Below are positions 9,154 to 18,362 of a DNA stretch of 64,000 nt, one piece after another. The number at the start of each line of letters is the position of its first letter. Position 1 is the stretch's first letter. Both the position numbers and the translations under genes were made by a program. The notes beneath the pieces were generated by a model that did no database searches, had not been told where the DNA came from, and was given only the letters and a program-made list of their open reading frames with translations. Location: contig NZ_JAIUZP010000006.1 in assembly GCF_020171315.1 (NCBI RefSeq), positions 248,001-312,000 of the forward strand. The letters run 5' to 3'. This DNA comes from Pseudooceanicola nanhaiensis. GTDB lineage: Bacteria; Pseudomonadota; Alphaproteobacteria; Rhodobacterales; Rhodobacteraceae.

Positions 9154-11408
9154 TGACGCTGCCTGCCCCGACTCGCCCCGCCCTTCCGCTGCCCCGGTTC
9201 TTCCCGCGGGCGCCCCGCCCTGCCAAGCGGTGGCTGGCGCTGCTGCTGGCCGCGCTGCTGCCGCCCGTGACGGCGTTTCCGCCGTTGCCCGTGCTGGCGC
9301 AGACCACCGCTGTTGCAGGCGAGGAGGAGAGCGCCGCCCTGCTGATGGCCGACCGGGTCTTCCTGCGCGACCGGGACACCCTCGTGGCCGAGGGCCATGT
9401 CGAGGCCGTTTATGGCGACATGCAGCTGAGCGCGGCCAAGGTCACCTATGAACGCACCACCGGCAAACTCTCCATCGAGGGGCCGCTCTACCTGATCCGC
9501 GGCACGGATCAGGAGGCCGTGGTGCTGGCCGATGCGGCCGAACTGGACCGCGATTTCCGCAACGGGCTGCTCTCCGGTGCCCACGTGGTGCTGAACCAGC
9601 AGGTGCAGCTGGCGGCGCAGCAGATGAACCGTGTGAACGGGCGCTACAACCAGCTCTACAAGGCCACGGTCACCTCCTGTCATGTCTGCGACAACGGCAA
9701 GCCGCCGCTGTGGCAGATCCGCGCCCGCCGCGTGGTGCATGACGAGGCCGATCAGGCGCTCTACTTCGATCAGGCGCAGTTTCAGGTCATGGGCGTGCCG
9801 ATCCTCTACCTGCCCCGCCTGCGCCTGCCCGATCCCACGCAGACCCGCGCCTCGGGCTTCCTGATCCCCTCGCTCCGCCGGAACTCGGAACTGGGGACCG
9901 GGGTGAAGGTGCCGTACTTCCTGACGCTGGGGGAGTATCGCGACATGACGATCACCCCCTATATCGCGCAGAACTCCGACACGCTGGAACTGACCTACCG
10001 GCAGAACTTCACCAACGGGGCGATCAGCTTCGAAGGGGCGGTGACGAAGGATGAGCTCCAGCCGGGCGAAACCCGCGCCTACCTGTTCGGGACCGGCCGG
10101 TTCAACCTGCCGCATGACTACAAGCTGAGCTTCGCGATCCAGTCGGTGACCGATGACGCCTACCTGACGGATTACGACTATTCAGACGCCGACCGCCTTG
10201 CCAGCAACCTGACCGTGGCCCGCACCCAGCGGGACGAGAACATCCGCGCCGCGCTGACCTACTACCACACGCTGCGCGAGAACGAGATCAACAGCCAGAT
10301 CCCCTCGATCATCGGGGATGTCAGCTACGAGCGGCGCTACTTCCCGCGCTACGCCGGTGGCGAGCTGCGCATGACGCTGGGGGCGCATAGCCACTACCGC
10401 TATTCCGACATCGACACTGACGGCAGCGATTACGATACCTATGCCGAGGGCCGCGATGTCACCCGCTACGAGCTGGAGGCGAACTGGCGCCGCGCCTGGA
10501 TCCTGCCCGTGGGCATCCACGCAGAGATTCAGACCGGCGCGGCGTTCGATCATTTCGAGACCCGCCAAGACGTGAGCCTGCCCTCCTCCGACACCGGCGT
10601 GACGCCCTATGTGGCGGGCACCCTGCGGATGCCGCTGGTACGGCGCGGGTCGCGTGGCGTCATCGACGTGATCGAGCCGGTACTGCAATACGCCTGGAGC
10701 GGCGGGCACCAGCTGGACGTGGCCAACGATGAATCCGTCATCGTGGAATTCGACGAGGGCAACCTGCTGTCGCTGTCGCGCTTTGCCGCCGCCGACCGGC
10801 GGGAACACGGCCGCCGCCTGACCCTTGGCACCACCTGGACGCGCTACGACCCCAGCGGCTGGAACTCGACCCTCGCGCTCGGCAAGATCCTGCGCGAGAC
10901 CTCGGAGACGGATTACTCCGAAAGCTCCGGCCTCACCGGCACCTCCTCGGACCTGCTGCTGGCCTACCAGGTCGCCATGGATAACGGGCTGACCGTCACC
11001 GCGCGCGGGCTCTTCTGGGATGCCTTCAACGTCCACAAGGCCGAGGCCCGCGCGGCCTGGAGCTCTGACGCCGTGGGCCTTGCCGCCAGCTACGTCTGGA
11101 TCGAACGCGACTTCGCCGAGAGCCGTTTCGACGACATTTCCGAATGGACCGTGGACGCCAGCTACCGCTTTGCGCCGAACTGGACCGGGCAGGCCCTGTG
11201 GCGCTACGACATCGTTCAGGACCGCACCGCGCGGGCCGGTGTCGGCGTGAGTTACCAGAATGAATGCGTCGACATGCGGTTTTCGGTCTCGCGCCGCTTC
11301 ACCTCTTCCTCTACTGTCACGCCATCGACGGACTTTGCCTTCACCATCGGTCTGCGCGGCTTCCAGGCCCAGGCGGATGGGGTAAGCTATGACCGGACGT
11401 GCAAATAA
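9153..11408 (+). CDS. lptD: LPS-assembly outer membrane protein LptD
   Basis: 751 residues. A long basic N-terminus leads into a signal sequence (WLALLLAALLPPVTAF, cleavage near VLAQ). The OstA-like jellyroll (AEGHVEAVYGDMQLSAAKV, about residues 75-170) is followed by a large beta-barrel ending in TCK. Cysteines are visible in CHVC after the jellyroll and near the C-terminus (NECVD, TCK), consistent with the disulfides that LptD needs. It inserts LPS into the outer leaflet. It starts at the ATG overlapping the lptG stop; a GTG three bases earlier is the alternative. Confidence 0.95.
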   Translation: MTLPAPTRPALPLPRFFPRAPRPAKRWLALLLAALLPPVTAFPPLPVLAQTTAVAGEEESAALLMADRVFLRDRDTLVAEGHVEAVYGDMQLSAAKVTYERTTGKLSIEGPLYLIRGTDQEAVVLADAAELDRDFRNGLLSGAHVVLNQQVQLAAQQMNRVNGRYNQLYKATVTSCHVCDNGKPPLWQIRARRVVHDEADQALYFDQAQFQVMGVPILYLPRLRLPDPTQTRASGFLIPSLRRNSELGTGVKVPYFLTLGEYRDMTITPYIAQNSDTLELTYRQNFTNGAISFEGAVTKDELQPGETRAYLFGTGRFNLPHDYKLSFAIQSVTDDAYLTDYDYSDADRLASNLTVARTQRDENIRAALTYYHTLRENEINSQIPSIIGDVSYERRYFPRYAGGELRMTLGAHSHYRYSDIDTDGSDYDTYAEGRDVTRYELEANWRRAWILPVGIHAEIQTGAAFDHFETRQDVSLPSSDTGVTPYVAGTLRMPLVRRGSRGVIDVIEPVLQYAWSGGHQLDVANDESVIVEFDEGNLLSLSRFAAADRREHGRRLTLGTTWTRYDPSGWNSTLALGKILRETSETDYSESSGLTGTSSDLLLAYQVAMDNGLTVTARGLFWDAFNVHKAEARAAWSSDAVGLAASYVWIERDFAESRFDDISEWTVDASYRFAPNWTGQALWRYDIVQDRTARAGVGVSYQNECVDMRFSVSRRFTSSSTVTPSTDFAFTIGLRGFQAQADGVSYDRTCK

Positions 11409-11418
11409 AGAAACGACA

Positions 11419-12660
11419 ATGATGAGACAGAGCATGACCCGCCTTCCCCGCATCGCCGTTCTCGTTTCGGCCAGTTTCCTGGCGGTGGCCCCCCTGCAGA
11501 CGCAGGCGCAGGGGCTGTTCGCGCCGGTGATCACGGTGAACGAGAAGGCCATCACGGGCTATGAGCTGGAACAACGGATGGCGCTGATGCAGGCCCTCGG
11601 CGCGCCCGGCAACCTTGAGAAGGACGCCCGCGACGCGCTGATCGAGGACCGGCTGAAAGTGGAGGCCGCGCAGCGCCTCGGCTTCACCATCAGCGAGGAA
11701 CAGATCCAGGCCGCGATGGAAGAATTCGCCGGCCGCGCCAACCTGACGATGGACCAGTTCTACAAGGTGCTGTCGGACGAGGGCGTCTCGCGCGAGACCT
11801 ACCGCGACTTCATCGTCGCAGGCGCCACCTGGCGTGAGCTGATCCGCGCCCGCTTCGCCTCGCGCGTGGACGTGCAGGAATCCGAGGTGTCGCGCGCACA
11901 GGCGGGCCTCAAGGGCGGCACCACTGCGGGCGCGCAGATCCTCATGTCCGAGATCATCATCCCCGTGCCCCCGGGGCGCGAGGCCGAGGCACAGGACCTC
12001 GCCAGCGAGATCTCGCAGATCACCAGCTACGAAGACTTCGCCGCCGCCGCGCGCCGCTTCTCGGCCTCGCCGACGCGGGATCAAGGCGGGCGCATCAACT
12101 GGATGCCGCTGACCAACCTGCCGCCCCAGCTGCGCGCCACCTTCATGGAGATGGAGCCCGGCGATGTGAGCGAGCCGGTGCCGCTGCCCAATGCCATCGC
12201 GATCTTCCAGCTGCGCGGCCTGCAGGAAGGCGCGGTCACCGCGGTCGATTACTCAGAGATCGACTACATGACCTATTACATCGACGGCGGTCAGAGCGTC
12301 GAAGCCCTGACCCGCGCCGCCGAGATCAAGGCCGACATCGACCGCTGCGACGATCTCTATGCGGTCAATAAGGGCCAGCCCGCGGAACTGCTGGAACGCC
12401 ACAAGGAGGCCCCCGGCGCGATCCCTTCGGACATCGCGCTCGAACTGGCCAAGATGGACAATGGCGAGATCTCGACCGCGCTGACGCGCAATGGCGGGCA
12501 GACCATGGTCTTCCTCATGCTCTGCGGCCGGACGGCCAAGCAGTTCGCCGATGTGCCGCGCGACACGATCCGGCTGAACCTGCAGAACGAACGCCTCGGC
12601 GCCTATGCCGACGGCTACCTCGCGCAGCTGCGTGCCGAGGCACGCATCGTCGAGAAGTGA
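11419..12660 (+). CDS. surA: Periplasmic peptidyl-prolyl isomerase/chaperone SurA
   Basis: 413 residues. A signal peptide (RLPRIAVLVSASFLAVAPLQTQAQ) is followed by the SurA N-terminal chaperone domain (ITVNEKAITGYELEQRMALM) and a parvulin-like domain (EIIIPVPPGREAEAQDLA, GRINWMPLTNLPPQLRATF). SurA folds outer-membrane proteins, including LptD, encoded just upstream. I chose the ATG at 11419, which directly precedes the signal peptide. An in-frame ATG at 11389 overlaps the lptD end and is possible. Only one parvulin repeat is clear, as is usual in Rhodobacteraceae. Confidence 0.92.
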   Translation: MMRQSMTRLPRIAVLVSASFLAVAPLQTQAQGLFAPVITVNEKAITGYELEQRMALMQALGAPGNLEKDARDALIEDRLKVEAAQRLGFTISEEQIQAAMEEFAGRANLTMDQFYKVLSDEGVSRETYRDFIVAGATWRELIRARFASRVDVQESEVSRAQAGLKGGTTAGAQILMSEIIIPVPPGREAEAQDLASEISQITSYEDFAAAARRFSASPTRDQGGRINWMPLTNLPPQLRATFMEMEPGDVSEPVPLPNAIAIFQLRGLQEGAVTAVDYSEIDYMTYYIDGGQSVEALTRAAEIKADIDRCDDLYAVNKGQPAELLERHKEAPGAIPSDIALELAKMDNGEISTALTRNGGQTMVFLMLCGRTAKQFADVPRDTIRLNLQNERLGAYADGYLAQLRAEARIVEK

Positions 12661-12669
12661 GCGCCCGCG

Positions 12670-13512
12670 ATGCCCGCGATTGACGATCTCCCGCCCCTGC
12701 GGGAGGTCATTGCCACCCATGGTCTCTCTGCCCGCAAATCGCTGGGCCAGAACTTCCTGCTGGATCTGAACCTGACCGCGCGGATCGCCCGTGTGGCCGG
12801 TGATCTGACCGGCTGCGACGTGCTGGAAATCGGCCCCGGCCCCGGAGGCCTGACCCGTGGCCTGCTCTCCGAGGGCGCGCGCCGGGTGCTGGCGATCGAG
12901 AAGGACCGCCGCTGCCAGCCCGCCCTCGCCGAGATCGCAGAACGCTATCCCGGCCGGCTGGAGGTGATCGAAGGCGACGCGCTGGAGATCGACCCACTTT
13001 CACATCTGACGCCGCCGATCCGCATCGCCGCGAACCTGCCCTACAACGTGGGGACCGAGCTGCTCGTCCGCTGGCTGACGCCGCCGGAATGGCCGCCGTT
13101 CTGGGAAAGCCTGACGCTGATGTTCCAGCGCGAGGTCGCGGAACGGATCGTGGCCACCCCCGGCTCCAAGGCCTATGGCCGGCTGGCGCTGCTGGCCTCG
13201 TGGCGGGCCGAGGCGCGGATCGCGCTGAACCTGCCGCCCGAGGCCTTCACCCCCCCGCCCAAGGTCTCCTCGGCCGTGGTCCATCTGACCGCCCTGCCCG
13301 AGCCGCGCTACCCGGCCGATCCGAAGGTGCTGGAACGCACTGTGGCGATGGCTTTCAACCAGCGGCGCAAGATGCTGCGCGCGGCGCTCAAGGGGCTGGC
13401 GCCCGATATCGAGGACCGGCTGATCGCCGCGGGCATCAAGCCCACCGACCGGGCCGAAACCATCGGGCTGGAACAGTTTTGTGCCCTCGCCCGGAACGTC
13501 GCCGCCAAGTAA
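12670..13512 (+). CDS. rsmA: 16S rRNA (adenine1518/1519-N6)-dimethyltransferase
   Basis: 280 residues. Motifs are QNFLLDLNL, the SAM-binding [14 protein letters not shown] and the catalytic [11 protein letters not shown]. It dimethylates two adjacent adenines near the 3' end of 16S rRNA, late in small-subunit assembly. It starts 9 bases after the surA stop, so it is in the lpt operon. In related genomes pdxA normally lies between surA and this gene; here it is absent. Confidence 0.96.
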   Translation: MPAIDDLPPLREVIATHGLSARKSLGQNFLLDLNLTARIARVAGDLTGCDVLEIGPGPGGLTRGLLSEGARRVLAIEKDRRCQPALAEIAERYPGRLEVIEGDALEIDPLSHLTPPIRIAANLPYNVGTELLVRWLTPPEWPPFWESLTLMFQREVAERIVATPGSKAYGRLALLASWRAEARIALNLPPEAFTPPPKVSSAVVHLTALPEPRYPADPKVLERTVAMAFNQRRKMLRAALKGLAPDIEDRLIAAGIKPTDRAETIGLEQFCALARNVAAK

Positions 13513-13583
13513 GCGCCCTCAACACGCCCGTCACCCGTTGCGGCCCCGTCAGGGCCGCGCGTGTGCCAAGCGGCGTGCGGCCG

Positions 13584-14168
13584 TCAGGCCTCCAGTTCGG
13601 CGTCCCAATAGAGGAAGTCGATCCAGCTTTCATGCAGGTGATGGGGCGGGAATTTCCGGCCCACGTTGCGCAGGTCCTCGGCGCTTGGCGCGCGGGGGGC
13701 CGAGCGCAGGTGCATCCCCGCCCGGCGCAGGCTCTTGGAGCCCTTGTGCAGGTTGCAGGGCGAACAGGCCGCCACGACGTTTTCCCACGAGGTGATCCCG
13801 CCCGCCGCGCGCGGCACCACGTGGTCGAAGGTCAGATCGCCCTTGGCCCCGCAGTACTGGCACGAGAATTCGTCCCGTAAGAAAAGATTAAAGCGCGTGA
13901 AGGCCACGCGCTTTCTGGGTTTTACGTAATCTTTGAGAACGACGACCGAGGGGATCCGTATCTCGGTACTCGGGCTTCGGACCCAGTGGTCGTATTCGGC
14001 CACGATGTCCACCCGGTTCAGCCAGGCCGCCTTGATTGCCTCCTGCCACGGCCACAGCGACAGGGGATAATAGGAGAGCGGCCGGTAATCCGCGTTCAGC
14101 ACCAGCGCCGGATGCTTCTTCAGCGCTGCCGGTTCCCTGACAAATTCCGTTCTGAAATCACCGTCCAT
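13584..14168 (-). CDS. HNH endonuclease family protein
   Basis: 194 residues. The HNH core is in the second half: CQYCGAKGDLTFDHVVPRAAGG, then NVVAACSPCNLHKGS. Two CxxC pairs bind a structural zinc and the DH pair contributes the catalytic His. The N-terminal half (LVLNADYRPLSYYPLSLWPW) is the conserved extension found in this chromosomally encoded alphaproteobacterial family, which is not phage-linked. Its biological role is unknown to me. The start is the ATG at 14168; a promoter lies about 80 bases upstream. Confidence 0.92.
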   Translation of the reverse strand: MDGDFRTEFVREPAALKKHPALVLNADYRPLSYYPLSLWPWQEAIKAAWLNRVDIVAEYDHWVRSPSTEIRIPSVVVLKDYVKPRKRVAFTRFNLFLRDEFSCQYCGAKGDLTFDHVVPRAAGGITSWENVVAACSPCNLHKGSKSLRRAGMHLRSAPRAPSAEDLRNVGRKFPPHHLHESWIDFLYWDAELEA

Positions 14169-14250
14169 GGTCGACTCTCTTCCCGCCCGTGCGACCCGCG
14201 AAAGGGGCCGTTCCGTCAAAGGGGCGGGACGCGCCGCCCCAGTTGATTCG

Positions 14251-14278
14251 ACTATATATCGGGGAGGCATTCTGGCAA
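14251..14278 (-). promoter_or_regulatory. Promoter of the HNH endonuclease gene
   Basis: On the minus strand TTGCCA and TATAGT are separated by 16 bases, placing a transcription start about 75 bases before the HNH start codon. The surrounding 14169-14512 gap also contains a single TTATCCACA (14351-14359) but nothing else recognisable. Confidence 0.5.
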
Positions 14279-14512
14279 GACCCACGATATACAGATGCAG
14301 GCAAAGAGCTACCGCAGGTCGGTGACAGGCTCATGACAGTGGCACCGGGGTTATCCACAGGGCATTTTCACCGGATATGACCTCGGAGGACGCCCGCGCA
14401 GATCGGCCATCCTCCGCCCCCTGCACGTGACGCGCGCGTATGCCGGACTATCTGCCCCCTTAAGGTGGCCTTAGGTGGTAGAGTTTCCCGGGGTACGGGA
14501 GGGGAGGTGATC

Positions 14513-14980
14513 ATGACCGATACGCGTGGAAGGACGGCCTTGCCGCCCGGCACCCCGCCTCCGGGTGCCCCGCCGCTGACGGCCCTGCTGGAAGCGGCGC
14601 TCTACGTCGATGACCTCGACGCGGCAGAAGCCTTCTATGGCGGCGTGCTGGGGCTGGAGCGGATCGTGCGGGTGGCCGATCGGCATGTCTTCTACCGGCT
14701 GGGCGCGATCACCCTGCTGCTCTTCAATCCCGACCGGACCGAGGAAGGCCCCGGCTCCGCCACGTTGCCGGTGCCCGCTCATGGCGCCCGCGGCCCCGGC
14801 CACCTCTGCTTCGCGGTCAGCGCGGTCGAGATCGCGCTCTGGCATGACCGGCTGCACGGGGCGGGCGTGGCGATCGAGGCGGATTTCGCCTGGCCCAACG
14901 GGGCGCGGTCGATCTACTTCCGCGATCCCGCGGGCAATTCGCTGGAGATGGCGGAACCGCGGCTCTGGTCCGACATCTGA
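14513..14980 (+). CDS. VOC superfamily (glyoxalase/bleomycin-resistance-like) protein
   Basis: 155 residues with one glyoxalase-type domain: LEAALYVDDLDAAEAFYGGVLGLE opens the first beta-alpha-beta-beta unit, and SIYFRDPAGNSLEMAEP closes the second with the metal-ligand Glu. A Pro-rich stretch of about 20 residues precedes it. Such proteins act as metal-dependent isomerases, dioxygenases or drug-binding proteins; the substrate is not readable here. The start ATG is well defined by GGGGAGGTGATC. Confidence 0.88.
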   Translation: MTDTRGRTALPPGTPPPGAPPLTALLEAALYVDDLDAAEAFYGGVLGLERIVRVADRHVFYRLGAITLLLFNPDRTEEGPGSATLPVPAHGARGPGHLCFAVSAVEIALWHDRLHGAGVAIEADFAWPNGARSIYFRDPAGNSLEMAEPRLWSDI

Positions 14981-15004
14981 CGCCGCGTGCGGGGCGCCGT
15001 GGGA

Positions 15005-15033
15005 GATTGAGTATTTTTGGAAAGATGAAGCCG
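15005..15033 (+). repeat. Rhodobacterales-type intergenic motif (GAGTATTTTTGGAAAGATG)
   Basis: The AT-rich motif GAGTATTTTTGGAAAGATG sits in a GC-rich gap between the convergent VOC and esterase genes, followed by a CCGGAGG...CCTCCGG-like inverted pair. Its reverse complement resembles the lead sequence of the two tandem-hairpin elements at 25333 and 34680 (TTC-AAA-TATCCTC). I have the impression that this motif recurs widely in the family, but that cannot be counted here. Confidence 0.4.
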
Positions 15034-15067
15034 GAGGACCCGTGTAGGGCCGCTCCGGCGCGCAGGG

Positions 15068-15733
15068 TCAGAAGCCCAGCTTGTCGCGCATGAAGGCAAG
15101 CGCGACGGAGAGGCCGTCGGGCGCGATGCCATGGGCGGTGCCCTTCATGACGTGGGCATAGACTTCCTTGAAGCCCGCGCCCTGCAGCGCCTCGGCGGCG
15201 GCGGGCAGCGATTGCGGCGGCACCACGTCGTCCTGATCGCCATGCACCAGCAGGACCGGCGGGCGCGAGACGACCTCGTCGGCCAGCAGTTCCGGCTCCA
15301 GCAGGCGGCCCGAGAAGGCGACGATCCCCGCCACCGGGTCCTCGCGCCGGGGCGCGACCTGCAGCGACATCATCGTGCCCTGCGAGAAGCCGAAGAGCAC
15401 CACCTGCTCGGGCAGCAGGTCCTCGTCCACCATGAAGGCGTCGAGGAAGGCGTTCAGATCCTCGGAAGCGCGGGCGAGGCCCTGCGCCGCTTCCTCCTCG
15501 GAGGAGCCGTCGAGCCAGGGGATCGGGAACCACTGGTAGCCGAAGGGCGCGCCGGGCACGCTTTCCGGCGCATCGGGGGCCACGAAGAGCGTGTCGGGCA
15601 GATGTTCGCCCAGAACGTCCGCCAGCCCCAGCAGGTCGGCGCCGTTGGCCCCGTATCCGTGCAGGAACACCACCGCGGAGCGCGTGTCACCCGATTGCGG
15701 CTCTTTGCGGCCCGCCTGCAAAACCCGTGTCAT
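15068..15733 (-). CDS. Carboxylesterase / phospholipase of the alpha/beta-hydrolase (Abhydrolase_2) family
   Basis: 221 residues. The catalytic triad is visible: nucleophile Ser in LFGFSQGTMMSL, Asp in VHGDQDDVVP, and His in KGTAHGIAPDG. The oxyanion region is VVFLHGYGANGADLL. There is no signal peptide, so it is cytosolic. Family members hydrolyse short-chain esters or lysophospholipids. It starts 1 base after the stop of the upstream DNA glycosylase gene, so the two form an operon without obvious functional logic. Confidence 0.93.
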   Translation of the reverse strand: MTRVLQAGRKEPQSGDTRSAVVFLHGYGANGADLLGLADVLGEHLPDTLFVAPDAPESVPGAPFGYQWFPIPWLDGSSEEEAAQGLARASEDLNAFLDAFMVDEDLLPEQVVLFGFSQGTMMSLQVAPRREDPVAGIVAFSGRLLEPELLADEVVSRPPVLLVHGDQDDVVPPQSLPAAAEALQGAGFKEVYAHVMKGTAHGIAPDGLSVALAFMRDKLGF

Positions 15734-15734
15734 C

Positions 15735-16376
15735 TCAGAGAGTCCCTTCCCTGTTCTTCACCACCCGGTAGTAAGCCCAGAGGATCCGGGCCGCCACCGC
15801 GCGCCAGGGGGCCCAGGGCTCCGCCATCGCGCGCAGCGCCGCCTCCCCGGGGCGCCCGTCCAAGCCGTAAAGGACGCGGGCCGCTTCCTGCAAGGCCAGA
15901 TCGCCCGCCGCCAGCACATCGGCCCGGCCGAGGGCGAACATGGCATAGATCTCCGCCGTCCAGAGCCCGATCCCCTTCTGGGCGACGAGGATGCGCAGTA
16001 CCTCCGCATCAGGGGCCTGCCGCAGGGCCGCGTAGTCCAGATCGGCCTCCGCAAGGGCGAGGGCGTAGCGGATCTTGGGGCGCGAGAAGCCCTGCGCGCG
16101 CAGCCCCTCCTCTCCCGCCGCCAGCACCTGCGCGGGATCGGTCAGCCCCGCGGCCTCGACCCGCGCCCAGATGGCGGCGGCAGAGGCGGTGGAGACCTGC
16201 TGCCCGACGATGGCCTGCAAGAGCGCGGCAAAGCCATCCACACGGCGGCGCAGCGGCAGCGGGCCGGTCTCGGCACAGGCCTGCGCGAGACGCGGATCGC
16301 GCGCGCAGAGCCAAGCCGCGCCTTCGGCCACGTCGGCGTCGGTCTCGATCAGGCGTCCGGTCGGGGGCAGGCTCAT
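15735..16376 (-). CDS. DNA-3-methyladenine glycosylase II-like (AlkA/HhH-GPD)
   Basis: 213 residues. The HhH-GPD domain starts around AALLQAIVGQQVSTASA. The helix-hairpin-helix region reads LVAQKGIGLWTAEIYAMFALGR, with the catalytic Asp in the following GRADVLAAGDLALQ. It is shorter than E. coli AlkA because the N-terminal TBP-like domain is missing, as in the short alphaproteobacterial forms. It excises alkylated bases in base-excision repair. Confidence 0.93.
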   Translation of the reverse strand: MSLPPTGRLIETDADVAEGAAWLCARDPRLAQACAETGPLPLRRRVDGFAALLQAIVGQQVSTASAAAIWARVEAAGLTDPAQVLAAGEEGLRAQGFSRPKIRYALALAEADLDYAALRQAPDAEVLRILVAQKGIGLWTAEIYAMFALGRADVLAAGDLALQEAARVLYGLDGRPGEAALRAMAEPWAPWRAVAARILWAYYRVVKNREGTL

Positions 16377-16472
16377 GGGGCCTCGCGGCGGGTGCTGGGG
16401 AAACGGGAAGGCAGAGACGAAACGGGCCCGGACAGACTGGCTGCCGGGCCCTCTTCGATCCTGTGCGGGGCC

Positions 16473-17147
16473 TTACTCGGCCGCCTGCGTGTCGCCGTTG
16501 CCGAGGGGCAGTTCGCCCGTGGCGTCGGCATCGGTCTTCTTCTTGCGGGTATAGGTCCGCTTCTTGGGCTTCGGCGCGTCCTCGGCAGAGGCCTCGCCTT
16601 CAGCGCCTTCGGCCGCCTTGGTCTTGGACCGCGGCGCGCTGCGGCGCGGCTTGGGTGCGGAGGCCCGATCCTCGGGCGTCTCGACGAGGCCGCTTTCCTC
16701 GTCCGCGCCGCTTTCGATCACGTCATCGGAGGTCTGCGCGGGCTCTGCCTGCGCGGCCGGCTGGGGTGCGGGCTCGGAGGGTTGCTCCGTCGCGTTGGCG
16801 GGCTCGCTCGACTCGCGTTCCTGGCGCTGTGCGCGCTCGCGGTCGCGGTCCGACTGCCGCTGGCGGTTTTCGTTTTCCTGCTGCTCGCGGCGCTGGTCCT
16901 GCTCACGCTGGGCCTCGCCCAGCATGCGGAGGTAGTGCTCGGCATGCTGCTGGAAGTTCTCGGCCGCCACGCGATCGTTGGCCAGCTGCGCATCGCGGGC
17001 AAGCTGGTTGTATTTCTCGATGATCTGCTGCGGCGTGCCGCGCACTTTGCCCTCGGGACCCGAGGAATCAAAAACGCGGTTAACGATATTGCCGACAGAG
17101 CGATTGCGGTTCGACTTCGACCGCGAACGGGATTTAGACGATCTCAT
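16473..17147 (-). CDS. DUF4167 domain protein (RNA-binding-like, disordered tail)
   Basis: 224 residues. The N-terminal ~80 residues are the DUF4167 domain: a basic Ser/Arg/Asn stretch (SSKSRSRSKSNRNRS), then NIVNRVFDSSGPEGKVRGTPQQIIEKYNQLARDA. The rest is Gln/Arg/Glu-rich coiled coil and low-complexity Pro/Ala/Lys tail (KPKKRTYTRKKK). The family is confined to alphaproteobacteria and its function is not settled; the charge pattern suggests nucleic-acid binding. It lies downstream of prmC, but a 372-base gap gives it its own promoter space. Confidence 0.88.
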   Translation of the reverse strand: MRSSKSRSRSKSNRNRSVGNIVNRVFDSSGPEGKVRGTPQQIIEKYNQLARDAQLANDRVAAENFQQHAEHYLRMLGEAQREQDQRREQQENENRQRQSDRDRERAQRQERESSEPANATEQPSEPAPQPAAQAEPAQTSDDVIESGADEESGLVETPEDRASAPKPRRSAPRSKTKAAEGAEGEASAEDAPKPKKRTYTRKKKTDADATGELPLGNGDTQAAE

Positions 17148-17493
17148 GTATCCGGTTGTCCAGCCTTAAGTGTCTGGCTGCCGTTTGACCCCCGCGTGCG
17201 CCTCATTGCGCGTGTCTTCGGGAGTTTCGGCATTTTATGGGCTTGTCGGTCCGGCGGGCTGCTGCGGCAGCGCCCTGGCCGTGACCTGTAATAGGAATAA
17301 GCACGCTGCCCCCGCCCTGACAAGGGCTAATGCGGGAAAAACGGACGGATTTAGCTAAATTCCGCATGAGTTCCGCATGAAATCAGCGGGTTTCCCCGCC
17401 CGGGACCGGCCTCAGCCCCGAAAAAGCAGCCGCTGCGCTGCGGCAATCTGCCTCGCCGCGGTGCTGCGCGGAAAATGGACGGAAGGGCGCGGA

Positions 17494-17508
17494 TTAAAGC
17501 GGGATTAA
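17494..17508. promoter_or_regulatory. Candidate CtrA binding site (TTAA-N7-TTAA)
   Basis: TTAA at 17494 and TTAA at 17505, separated by exactly 7 bases, match the full CtrA box. It lies in the 17148-17519 gap, just past the prmC stop and about 350 bases before the DUF4167 start. The gap also has TTCCGCATGA twice in tandem near 17360-17383. Otherwise nothing is seen in it. Confidence 0.35.
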
Positions 17509-17519
17509 CGCCTGCACCC

Positions 17520-18362
17520 TCAGGCGGACGCCCGCCCTGTCACCACCCGGTCGCGGCCATCCATATCCGGCAGCACGGCCACATCCATCAGCCCCGCATC
17601 GGTGAAAAGCGCCGCCACATCGGGGCCCTGCCGCCAGCCGATTTCCACCATCAGCCGCCCGCCGGGCGTGAGGTGAGACAGCGCACCCGCCGCGATGATC
17701 CGGTAGGGTGCCAGCCCGTCGCCGCCCGGGGTCAGCGCGCCGGTGGGGTCGAACTTGGCCACTTCGGGCGACAGCTCCGCCATCTCGGCCTCGGTGATAT
17801 AGGGCGGGTTGGAGGCGATCAGGTCAAAGCGCCCCGCGACGCCCTGCCACCAGTCGGCCTCGACAAAGTCCAGCCGCCCGGCCAAGCCGAGGCTGGCCGC
17901 ATTCTCCCGCGCCACGGCAAGGGCCGCGGCGGAGACATCGGTGGCAAGCCCGGTCGCATCGGGCCATTCCGCCAGCAGGGTCGCCGCGATGATGCCCGAG
18001 CCGGTGCCAAGGTCGAGCAGCCGCGTCGCCGCCCCGCCCTCCAGCGCCGCGGCGATCAGGCTTTCCGTCTCGGGCCGCGGGTCCAGCACATCGGGCGTGA
18101 CCCGGAAGGACCGGCCCCAGAAGAGCCTATGGCCAAGGATGCGCGACACGGGTTCGCGGGCGATACGCCTCTCGATATGGGCCATGAAGGTGCCGGTGAC
18201 GGCCTCGCTGGCCGCCTGCCCCAGCTCCAGCGACAGCCGGTCGGGCCGCAGCCCCGCCGCCCCCGCCAGCAGCAGCCGCGCATCGCGCGGTGCGCCGGCA
18301 ATCCCGGCCTCGGTCAGGTGCTGCGTGCCCCGGCGCAGCAGCGCGTCGAGCCGCTCGCTCAC
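17520..18362 (-). CDS. prmC: Release factor glutamine methyltransferase
   Basis: 280 residues. It has the SAM-binding [16 protein letters not shown] and the NPPY signature in [11 protein letters not shown], which methylates the Gln of the GGQ loop in release factors. The N-terminal helical domain includes [14 protein letters not shown]. It starts with GTG at 18362, overlapping the prfA stop by four bases (GTGA), so it is translationally coupled to its own substrate gene. Confidence 0.96.
   Translation of the reverse strand: MSERLDALLRRGTQHLTEAGIAGAPRDARLLLAGAAGLRPDRLSLELGQAASEAVTGTFMAHIERRIAREPVSRILGHRLFWGRSFRVTPDVLDPRPETESLIAAALEGGAATRLLDLGTGSGIIAATLLAEWPDATGLATDVSAAALAVARENAASLGLAGRLDFVEADWWQGVAGRFDLIASNPPYITEAEMAELSPEVAKFDPTGALTPGGDGLAPYRIIAAGALSHLTPGGRLMVEIGWRQGPDVAALFTDAGLMDVAVLPDMDGRDRVVTGRASA

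Noticed and set aside
14351-14359. A perfect DnaA box (TTATCCACA)
   Set aside because: It stands alone, with no further boxes, AT-rich unwinding region or origin-linked genes nearby.
14460-14474. TTAA-N7-TTAG before the VOC gene as a CtrA site
   Set aside because: The second half-site is imperfect and the sequence is also explained by a local CCTTAAGG/CCTTAGG repeat.
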